In this document: piece after piece, positions 24,801 to 36,800 of the stretch | How positions within the stretch are numbered: position 1 is the first letter of the stretch | Layout of the letters: each line of letters starts with the position of its first letter | Assembly (NCBI GenBank): GCA_002633005.1 | Contig: NMRA01000299.1 | Location: 396,840 to 445,059, forward strand | Reading direction: 5' to 3' | Length of the DNA: 48,220 bases | Source: Phoronis australis | Taxonomy: Eukaryota; Phoronida; Phoronidae | Position numbers and translations under genes: made by a program | The notes under the pieces: generated by a model | Seen by the model: the letters and a program-made list of their open reading frames with translations, nothing else | Told to the model about the DNA's origin: nothing | The model's database searches: none

Positions 24801-27800
24801 GCGCACCCATTCGAGCCCCCCCATTTGGCGAAATGTGCAAAAACGTCCGCCCCTTGAGAGACAAAATGTCTGAGAAAATGGGACTCTAAATTACTGCAAA
24901 CGCACACTTCAAAGTAGTGCTCCTGTTTTTTTTTAGTCCGGCCACTCTTTTGTTTGCAAAATGTCCGCAACGTCAGGAATTCGAGCCCGCCCCTTATTGT
25001 AGGCTGGGTGCGCGCATGGGTTATGTGTTACTCTGGNATAGACTCTTGCCAATTAATAGAAAAATACCAAAATCGAAATCACATTTCACTCGAGTTACAT
25101 ACCGAGCTAAACATTTTTTCAAACACACATACTCCACCGGAGTTTCTACCAAACCTCTTTTTCTTTAAATTAATTTTACTGAAACATTTGACCCCAAGCA
25201 AATAAAACTGATTTTCGTTTGTTGAGTTATATTCGGAAGTGGCAAGGTTGATTAAGAAAGAGCTACATAATTGTTTTGGTTCATGTTTTGGAGTGGAAAC
25301 ATTTGGTTGATTATGCGTGAAGTCGCCTTGGACGTTGTAGTGATCTTGATTGGTTTAATGGAAAGATTTGTGTAATTGACTTACAGTTACGATTTATTAA
25401 TTTTGAGTTTGAAGTAAGTGACTTTGGTTTGACTGAGTAGTTGTAAATGTTGCGTGGTTACATTCGCGCACCCATTCGAGCCCCCCCATTTGGCGAAATG
25501 TGCAAAAACGTCCGCCCCTTGAGAGACAAAATGTCTGAGAAAATGGGACTCTAAATTACTGCAAACGCACACTTCAAAGTAGTGCTCCTGTTTTTTTTTA
25601 GTCCGGCCACTCTTTTGTTTGCAAAATGTCCGCAACGTCAGGAATTCGAGCCCGCCCCTTATTGTAGGCTGGGTGCGCGCATGGGTTATGTGTTACTCTG
25701 GAAAAATGTCAAAATTTGTCTAACTTCTGAATTTCATATTTCAGAACTGGCAAACAAAACATTCATCTGCATTTCTCCAAAATTACTTTAAGAACATCAT
25801 CTTGCATTGTATTTCACCTTTACATCTGGTGCTTATCGAAATGAATAATAAAGTGCACTTTAAACCTCATAAGTAAGTAAGCAGTGGTTTACTAGCTGAA
25901 GTGGCCACCAAAATCAGGGAAATTGCATTTCTCGCCTGTTGTACCAAGTTAGTACTTTGTGAATTGCCTCTCGTTTCAGTGCAACAGACCAAGCCTGGCG
26001 CCTGTTACAAACCTACCTGGAGCGGCACGAAAAGAGTTCGTCTTGCTATCATCGCTGTGCAGCCGAGAAAATGTTGCTGCATGACTTTTCGTTTCCCAAC
26101 TGGTTCACAGCCTCGTACAAGGTGGGTAGTATAGTGACTAAAACCTCTTATGACTTGTAATCACATTTTCACAATCCTTTAGTCTTTGTTAGGATATGTA
26201 TGTGTACCCAGTCATCATCTTAGAATTATAGCAACGGTCAACCTATAAAATTACATACAGTACTACTGAAAATAAGTCACAGGGAAAATTATATGATAAT
26301 TCTTCATTCAACTATTTCTTCATTCAACTATTTAGTATTTTCCACGGACACAGTGATTAGTCAGCCGGCCAAAATGGTCAATTTTAGGTTTGATGGCAAT
26401 GTCATGTTAGAAGCAGGCGGCCATGCTCAAGTACTCATAGTGACCCTCCATGTTACTGTTGCACTTTTTGCGATGACTAGTTCCTGCGATGTGAATACAA
26501 TTTGCAGCATCCCTTGTCGCTTGACAATTGCATGACACACCTGCAACTGCAGCAATGTTTTCACTCTGTGCGACGAATCGTCACTCGACAGTTGTGTTGA
26601 ACAAACCGCTTAGTGCGGACAGGCTTTTAGTAGTTAGTTACCTGAAGATGGCCCTTTTGGATATCTCAAACCTTATTCACAAAAATTGTCCGTTTTTACA
26701 ATATTTCACGTATGTCCAGCAAAATACCTCATCTTCATACTCGGGGAACTTCAAACCTGAAATATATACATGTAACAAGAAAAAAAGATTTAGCAGAACC
26801 ACCTTGGAACCGCACTGCGTGGAATTTGTTTCTACTTATATGAAGTCAAAACAGTGTTCTCACCGACCTGTTTTGACTCAACGCGGTAACAAGTTTGGAT
26901 TTTGACATGTCGAGTTTGGGGTAAGCGCGTCAAGTTTAAAAATTGCCGCGCCAGGTTTAAAACCTTGGCTGACCTCAGGATCTAATCAAAGCCTGATTTT
27001 ACCAACAGTAAACGTAGTTCACTTTACGACGTCAAGAGGCAGTTAAACAGTACTGTATTCGCCCTAATAAGGCGTTCGGGGCACTTAGTAAAATTTGGGG
27101 GGAGGCGCTTATTGTGCCCTAAGGTGGCTGAAACCCGGTCTCCAAAACAGGTGAAATCGGAATCTAGGATTCATCAAATTTACGCCATGTGATGTATCTG
27201 TAGCCTGTGACAGGCTTTCAAAAAAAAACACCAAAACTGTGGTGCATTGCTATCAAACTTCGTTGTTAAATTACGATCATTATACATAAAATTGTGCTGA
27301 AATCCAAAAGCGAAAACTTGCCGATGTGCCGCTGCCTCGCGATCGTCGACAGGGCAGCTTGAATAAAAATGTAGTTTCGACTCAACAAATTACCCGAAAT
27401 CCTCACTTAAGTTTTCCAAATAACGTCCCTGAGATTTTAAGTTCCTGTGCAGTCGGTATTAAGAACAAGATAGGTTCAAATCTGCGCAAGATCGTACCCA
27501 ACAACGTGAGAAAAATGTCTGCACAAACACACGTCTTAGTCACGTGACCTTTGTTTTGACAATCGTTTGCTTGTGCGAGTAAGCAAGCGCATGCATGTCA
27601 TCAGCGTTCGTTTGCCAGAGTAAATGCAATGTAACAATTAAGGTGTGCATTGTGTAACTAAAAAAAGAACACAAGCAGTATCACGATAACGCGTTTTATT
27701 TAGCACTTGCTGATCACATCTATTATTAGAACGTGCGAGAATTGCCTCAGTAGGGCCTAAGGCCGAATGTCATTGAGTCGCCAAATGACTGGATATGTGA

Positions 27801-30800
27801 CAGTTTTTTCCGGGAGATTCAGGGGTGGAGGTGTCCACTACCAGTGGGGCATTTTATCAGATATTTTACTTTAAAAACACCAATTATGAATACATTACGA
27901 AAGTGACTAATAAGGCAACCAGTCTTAAACATAACGCAACTGTTTTTATGGCATTTCTGAAATTAGTCCCCGATATTTATTTCTTGCCGATATGCTACCC
28001 TGCGTAGTTTCATGGATAGTTCCCAAAGACTAATGTCTGCGATGTCAAGTGACAGGTATGTAGCGTACGCTTCCAGACCACTCGCTTTTAACAACAAGTT
28101 TTTTTGTTTGTGAGACACTTCAAGTATGATTCGTGGTTTTCACGTGTAGGCCCTACAAAGTGTCCAAAAGTAGGTCACACCTGACCAGTTCAGTGTAGAT
28201 TTTTGAAACATATATGAATACCTCCAGTGGAGATAAACTAGAGAAAAGGCAGTGTTGACTACCGATATTGAACTCTAGAAATTTTCTGTTGAGTTTGGAA
28301 TTGGTATTGTGGAGAAAACTGCAAAGGTTACAGGGCTGTCACTCAAATCGGATTTCCCACCAGGCACAGAGCAGCTCCGTTTCATTCACTGAGTCGCCAT
28401 AATATTGAGTCAACAAGGTGTACATTTGACAGAAAGGTGCCACAGAAAACAAAGACAAATGAAATTTTGATCGTGATGGAGTTATGCGTCTGTATGCATA
28501 CAACTGTTGAGAACGAATGCTTTCAGTCGCCTCACACCGCTGTGTCTTTGTGTTCGCGAACACAGCAAGTTGTGAAGAGCTAAATCGTCATTCAAATTCC
28601 TAAATTTGATATGTTATTTAACATTTCGCAGTTTGTTTTTTACCATTCTATTATTCAGCCTCATATTGATTATTGTTTACCGGTTTGGGGGCACACTAGT
28701 GACACACTTGTAAACAAAGTCCAAGTAATCCAAAATAGAGCCCCCAGGGCTATCCTGGGTACTAAAATTAGGGACACTAGGGTTGACGACTTGTACTCCA
28801 AGCTGGGATTTATGAAAGTAAGACAAAGAAATAAATATCTCTCTGCCTGTTGTATATACAGATGTATCAATGGCTTGGCTCCTGCATATCTCAGCAGTAA
28901 ATTCAATAGCAGTCAGGCTGTATATTCTACACGTTCTTCTGTTGCTGGCAATGTTTCTTCTAAAAAAATTAAAACCGAGACGGGCAAGAGATCTTTTATC
29001 TATGCAGCTGCTATAATATGGAATTCTTTTAGCCCAGAAATTAAACGGTCCAACTCAATTACTACCTTTAAAGTTAATGTTAAAAAGTGGCTGTAATTTA
29101 CTTAACCTTTTATACCCTGCCTGTCTTAATCATGTCATTTTTTCATTGTCGTAAATACTCTCATTGTCTAGAGTCATCTCTTAATTTATTTCATCTGTCT
29201 TAGTTAATTTTTTACCATTATTTGTCATTTAGTTATTGTCTTAATTCTCAACCTTAACTGTTTTAATTGTATCTTTGTTACGTATATTTCATTGTTGTTT
29301 TATTACTTCATTGTATTATATTACTGTTTTTCTTGTTGAGGGCCCTCTTGGAAAGCAGTGCTATCACTGAAGAGGACACCCTCATTTTAAATATCACAAT
29401 AATAAATAAATAAATAAATAAATTGATCTCGTGCTCATGAAATGCTTTAACCATTGACTATCTGTTGTCCATTTTGTACTTGATTTCATATCAGTCTCCC
29501 AGCACATGGTGTATTTAACAATGAACTGTTAACTTACTTTTAAGTAAGTCAACAGGTGGTCCGACCACTCAGACTGGAGAGTGGAGATGGCAACAAAATT
29601 AATGTTTTATCGATAATTAAATTAATTATGTACTGCAAATTCAGTTGGCATTGCGAATGAATGTTGAAATACCGAACATGGTTAAGGTATGTATAAGTTA
29701 TATTGACCGAAAACAAATTTTCATGGAATAATTAACCAAAGATCTTGAGATTTTCACTTGTCCTATCTTAAAATTGGCTCTTTTTCTGCTTCAACTTAAT
29801 TTGAACTTAGGAATACAAGTTCTTGAAAACGGTTTGGTGGATTTTGCTGAAACTTTCAAAATTTTTATAATCTCAGATCTTCCTTCTTTCAGAAAATACA
29901 TACTTTTACTATTTGACAAAGCCTGTTTTTTTGATATACAAATTAGAATGGAGGTCACTAAATAAGGTTTGAGATTACCTTAATGTTTTTGATTTTCTTT
30001 GTCAAAGGCCATCATTTTTTGTGTTTCAAGGGGAGTGGGAGTAGTTTGTATGCTTTTCAAATATTTTACTATGGAAATCTACTTAAAAAATTGCATTATT
30101 TCTATATACAATGAACCTTTTCTTTATGGGTGCTGCTCATGTTTAAGTGAGAATGATGTTTTATTTGCACTCAAGCTGGGTAAAGTTTGGTAAGGGCTGT
30201 TCCAGCAAAATCCGTATGTGAGGGGGGATGGCAGTAGAAATATAAATTCATGGGTGGTGGTCTTCAGAAAAAAGCTCAAATTATGGGTGGTTGTTCTTGT
30301 AAGAAGTGAAGCATTAAAACAGGTTGGTATTTTCAATCAAACACATCTCAAAAGAAATCAAAACTCATCCATATTTCAAATGGCAAATACCCAAACACAT
30401 CCCAAAATGGCAAGCCCAGTGTGTACAGAGTGCAATATGTACACTAAGCCATCAGTCAAGTCATGGGCAACTTGATTACAGGCACATATTCAACTGCAGT
30501 CATATTGGAATGAAAATGTCTGCAACACTAAACTGGTGTTAACACATAAGAAAATTGATGATTTTTAAATAAAAAGTATGAAGAATAAGGTAAACAAGTT
30601 CCAATATTCACTTGACATAGCAGTATAAAAGAGTTCGTGGAGACAGTTTGAAATTCGTAGATCCATGAAATTGAAAAAATCTTTATGAAATTACAGACAC
30701 ATGGTGAACAGAGACACCTAGTGGCTGCCAAAAGTATTGCTCACAGGTGTCTTAAAAAGAAAGTTTCTGGTAACTGATATGAGTTGTGATCTCTCATGGA

Positions 30801-33800
30801 ATTGTTCTGCACCCACAAAAACTTTGTGGTCAGTCGGTCTGTCATTATCCTTTCTTGTCCATCAATTATCTCAAGAACCGCTTGATGGATCTTGATGAAA
30901 TTCGGTATAGAGGTACTTGGCAAGGATGCGCCTGCACCAGTCGATTTCCGGGCGGGTTTGGCAACCTTGGTACCCCATGTTGGCTGCTTTAGTTTTCGAC
31001 TAGCCATTCCTTGTATGTTGATTATCACAAAAACTGCTTCACTGATCTCTGACAACGGAAGTCGAAATAGAGGTATATCGTAAGAATGCGCTGGCAAAAG
31101 TCAATTTTTGGACGCTGGATTCAACTACTGTGGCACCCCGTTAATTTTTGACAAGACAGGTTGATTGTCTCCAAAAGTGCTAGGCACAACTGGAAATTTG
31201 GCGCAAAAATATATAGCAGGGATGGATGCGTTGACAGAAGTCATTTTCGTTTTGATTCGACCACCCTCTTGGCTAGTTTTGGTTTTTGACAATATTGGAC
31301 AAGACAACTAGTTCTTGTCTGTCAATCATCTAAGTTCTTAACAGGTCATCCTGGAAGCAATTTGTTTCCAAGTGTTGGATTTTATATTTTAACCTATTAA
31401 AAAATATGGGTCATGGGTTGGAGAAATAAATGAAAAATATGGGCGGTGGGTACGAAATAAAAGTGCCTTCCCCCCTCTCCCATACAGATTTTGCTGGAAC
31501 AGTCCTAATATGGTCATACTTTGTTGCAGCGGATCAACGCACCTGAACTTCTGCGGCTCTACATTGATTATGATCTCCTGGAGGAGGCCACATTGTTTGC
31601 CATTGAATATGTGGAGGCAGCCACAGGCAAGGGAGCCGACTATTTCGGAATTAAGGTACTATTTAGAAATGGATTGCCTCATGACAAAGTGTCATTGATG
31701 GTGAAAATTAAGGTAGTCTTACTGTAACCAATATTCCAGGTTGGAAGTATTTGAACTTACTGTAGCCAGTATTCCAGGTTGGAAGTTGAAGTGGTGGACA
31801 TAAGGACAGTTTGAAATGGTGAAATACGCATTTAATTCAGATCGTAGCTCAGTATGGTAAAATATCTGTCTCACCAAATTGTCTTGTTGAGACCTATACC
31901 AGACTCTAATGTTATTAGATTGCTGGTTCAAGACTAGAAATTGGACAATACTCAGCAATATTTGGACAATACTCTACAATATTTGGACAATACTCAGCAA
32001 TATTTGGACAATACTCAGCAATATTTGGACAAATGTGTGTAATGATATAACCTTTAAGGCTAATCTTTAAGTTTAGGAAGTGTTGTGTTGGTGAGAACGC
32101 TTGTAATAATAGTCTCTCATTGTGTCTACTGTTTTGCAGTGTACTTTATTGGCATGTAGCAAGGATTTGCTGTACATTGGTTTTAATACTAAACATTCAA
32201 TCGTATTAATATGGCCTACCTAAAATTTGAAGATTTGTGAAATTGTAAAGATTGGTCAAACCTATTTTAACTTTAGTGTACAATTGAGTGGTTTTTTTCT
32301 TTGTTTTTACCGTAAAACGTTGTCTCATTGCAGGGTACTATTCAGTTTTCTGGACCATGTTCTTGGTTGCCTTACACTATGTTGGACCAGCTATTATTAT
32401 CCTTGAGACAAGTTAATACCAATGCAGCACTATCACTGGTAAGTCAATGGTTTGTAAGTGTCTTATTCCTGCTGTGTCATTGATCCTTGTAAATAAAAAT
32501 GTGAACTAAGACTTCATTCAAAGCTTGATAACTGTAGCCTGATTAGTGCGGGTAACTTAAGCTTTGGTGCACCTGTTTTAAAAATATTTTTGCACATACC
32601 GTATTCGCCGTAATAACCGTCCACCGTCACGTGACAACAACATGTGTTTTCGTCCAGACATTTTTCTCATGTTGCCGATCATACATGTAGATGGCACGAT
32701 GTACTAGCACAGATTTGTACTTAAACTTGCCGTGATCCCGACTCCACAGGAACTTAAAAATATTAGGGACGCTACTTGGAAAACTTAAGGAGGATTTCAG
32801 GTAATTTGCTTGAGTTGAAACTGTATTTTTATTCAAGCATTCAAGTCGCCATATCGACGATTGCGAGGCAGGCAGTCGGTGAGTTTTCGCCCTAGGATTT
32901 CAGAACAATTTTCTTTAAAATGATTGTAATTTAGCAGCAAAGTTTTATAGCAATGCACCACGGTTTTGTAGAAAGTCTTCATAGATTACAGATACGTCAC
33001 AGAGCGTAAATATGATGAATCTTAGCTTCCGAGTTCACCCGTTTCGGAGACCGGGTTTCAACGGCCTTAGGTTATAATAAGCACCCCCCCTGAAACAAAC
33101 TTTTCTAAGTGTCCGGGGTCGTTATTACGGCGAATATGGTATGCATGTTTGTAGTAGCCCTTCATTTTCACAAACTTCATTGAAAACACAACTAAACTTT
33201 TTGTGTGACAGCTGTCAAACAAAAAGTTAAGTGGTGTTTTCAACGAAGTATATGCATGTATGTGTATATGTTTGTATGTTTATGTATGCGTATGTCACTA
33301 TAATTGGGCAGTAATCTTTCTTGTATGCATATTTTATTGGAAGTACGACTGTTCTGTTTTTACGAGATTAATTTCAGTTCTTTCAAACTCTCTAAATAGA
33401 GATCTGGTGTTTACATCACAACAGTGCAATAAAAATCCAATCGACGTCAGTAGTCAGATCTGAGTACCAGTGTGCCCCCTAGTGGCAATTTTATTTTTCT
33501 GGGTTTACCTGTGTATCTTCAAACGTCTCAACGGATTTTCAGAAAATTTGGAATATAGGCATCTATTGGTGAGATGATGCTATCTTCCCGTTTTCGGATG
33601 GAATCAAGGTACTTTGCGCCAACTAGTGGCCATTTTTCCTGTTTTAAAGTCTTTTTTTAGCGTCCACCCCTTGATCAACCAAACCATTCTAAGGATGATT
33701 TTGAACATTGGCGTGTATGATCTCAGTGTGAAGAGGACGGTTGACGTTAACGAGTTTGACTACTGTGGCGCCTCCTGGTGGTACTTTTGTTTTGCATCTC

Positions 33801-36800
33801 CTAAACACACTGCAAGATCTTTATTGAATTTAGTACTGTACTCGTCCGGGTTACGGCCCATGGTCGGCTTACCGCCCAACCCCAATCATTCAGTTTTAGT
33901 GGAACCTGGACCTTACCTTACTATGGTGGTAAAATACCCGCATTCTCATGCCCTTTGCTGAAAGAGACACAATTATTTCCTTTGGCTCACGCTCGGAACT
34001 CATGTCGGCATGTACTGATCACTAAGACAGCGCTTGTCGAATGTATTTCATTTGCTGGGAAGAACCAGCAAATTGAGTGGTACTTGACAAGAATATCACG
34101 TCCATGGCCAACCTTTCTGTGATTCCCTGTGACAGTACATGAAACATAACCACCGTGAGTATTGAAATAAGAAAAGGCATGGTCCATTGTGACAAGCCAA
34201 CTTGTCTCGCTGTTCCCCGTCTTGGTTAAAGGCATGTTTTTAATGACTTTCACACCTGACACCAAAATGGAAGCGCCCAACTGAAAGCGACAGTGCAAGA
34301 AATCAAGTTTTCATTAAGCGCAAGTCAAACATTCTGTCCACATCCACATGGTCAAAAACTTATTTTTTGAACTTTTGATTTGCCTGATGACTTTTTATTT
34401 GTTTTTTGACTATTTTACATAATGTGCTTTTGCTTCTTTGGCAGCCGACTGAGCACCCCTATTGCCTATAGTAGTATGGTCTGATTGTTGGGCACCTGCT
34501 ATGAACAAGAGCGGTGTTGGCTTTGAACTCTAAAAAGAAATATACAATGTATATAAAATGTTCAAACTAAGTTCAAAGTATTCAGTAAGAAGACCTCTCA
34601 ATCATTAGCAGGTGTTTGGTTGCCTAACTAAGTTCAAATAAGGAGACCTGTCAATCATTAGCACATGTTTGGTCGCCTAAAGTGTCTCTTAAAAATACAC
34701 CTCGAACTAGTGGAGTCTTACTTGATCTGCAAGAAACTTGCCCTATTGAACGCACGCCTACCTGTAGGAATACCTTAGTTCTAAGAGATAACGAGCAACG
34801 ACCGAGGTATCTAAAAGCCCAATCAAGCTTGGGATCACGACGCCACTATATCGTGTGCGCTATTCCTCTTCAAGCCGTCGAAGTCTGTTTCTTCAATCCC
34901 CCGACCTATATTTTAACTGAAATGCTTTAAGTCCGACGTCATTGTAGCTCTGTGAGGGTAAAATCAGTCCTCCATGCAGTAAGCAACAACTTAAAACTTT
35001 TTAAAAAATTTCGATTTTAACCGCTCAAGTTTGGCTTACCACCCACCCCGTTTTTTTAGATTCCCAATTTAAGCGCTCTGGGCCATAACACGAACGAGTA
35101 CGATAATTGTATTTATATGAATCTAACAACAGACGACATTGTCTTTCAGGCTGATCCAATGAATGCTGTGCCCCATAATGGCAATTTAATTTTTTCCGTT
35201 TTCCTTTGTTTCTCTACATTCCTTGACAGGTTTTTATGAAATTTGGTAAACAACTTTCTATTAAAGAAGCAATGGCATGTTCCAGTTTTCAGTTGGATTG
35301 GAAATTTTTGCTCCATCTAGTGGCTATTATTATGAAACAAATAAACCAAATCCCTTGAAGCACACTGTTTCAACGCTCTGCGTTGCTCTTGTTTATGTTT
35401 ACCTCAAAGACTTTCAACATGTTTTCATAAAATTTGGCTTATAAACATCTATTAGTGAGGTGACCCTATTCTCCGGTTTTCGGATTGATTCGAGGTATTT
35501 TGCACCAGCTAGTGGCCGTTTTTACTGTTTTTGAGTCTGTTTTTTGACGTCTGCCTCTTTGTCAACCAAATCACTCTAATGATTGTAAAAATTGGCATGT
35601 ATATTCCTACACCATCTAGTGACCACTTTTCTGGTTTTTAGTTTGTTTTTGGCAACCACCCCTCTTATCAACCAAACCACTTCCAGTCTAAGGATGATTG
35701 TGAAAAAGTATATGTTCTCAGTGTGAAGAGGACTGTTGACAACTTCAACTACTGTGGCGACTTCTAGTGGCAGTGATGTTTTTTGCGCCCATAGCCTCCT
35801 AATAACAATTTCGTTTTTTTCAGTTTTCCTCTGTTTATCATAAATTCCTTGATGGATTTGTATGAAATTTGATAAATAGCTTTGATGACATATACCAGTT
35901 TTTGGATGGATTCAACATATTTTGCGCCATCTAGTGACCATTTTAATGATACAAGTAAACACTCCTAGAAGCGGTGCATTTCAACGCTCCGCATTGCTCT
36001 TATGATTTTGAGTTCGTTTTGTAGTGTTTACCTCTTTAGGCTCACAAGTTCACGAGGTCAGAAATATGCCTTGTATGTAAAACACAGAGAGGATTGTTTA
36101 AGGTTATTTTCAGTGGATGACATTGTATAAATGTTAGTTGAATGTTTAGTTACCATACTCTTCTAGGGTGTTTAAATTGAAAAATCCATGAATCGGGGTG
36201 TTTGTCAAGCCAACTATGGGGAAATACTTTTTGCAGTGTTTGCACACACGTAGGCTAGTATTAGAATGTGCACAAGCTAAAAGTATCATTTCATGTCTCC
36301 TTCAGCAAAAAGAAATATACTGGCTAGTTGCCTCTTGAAACTGTTCATTAAACAAAGAAACGCAAGTTACATAGGTTTTGAAGCTTAAATTTGTGGGAGA
36401 TGGGTGTTCAAAAAGATGCAGGCTCTTTTAACGAAGTCCCAATTGTATAAATTGAGGGGATGCTTAGCCAAGCAGTGGCATTTAAAATTGAGAATTTTGA
36501 AATGTCGGGTGGGTGTTAAGCCGAACATGGATATTAACAGACAAGTATGGAAATTTCTACACCAGTGCAACTGAAAATAGTCTAAAGCAGTCCTATTAAA
36601 GGGATTTTTTTCTCAGTACCTAAAACGCAAATTAAACCAGTTATTGGAAGACACAGATGATACATTTAGGTCATAAGAGGGAATCTTGCATCCAACATTT
36701 CAAACTGAAGCCATGTTTCTAAAACAGTGAATTACTGCAAACTATCCATAGTAGCCCACCACTCAGTAACCTGTGTGTCCCTACATTAAATTGATTCACC

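Noticed and set aside
24722-25635. Identical 82-codon frames as a duplicated gene
   Set aside because: They are part of a duplicated LINE-linked DNA segment, without recognisable protein features.
26528-26905. 125-codon open frame
   Set aside because: No motif, no splice context, and no similarity I recognise.
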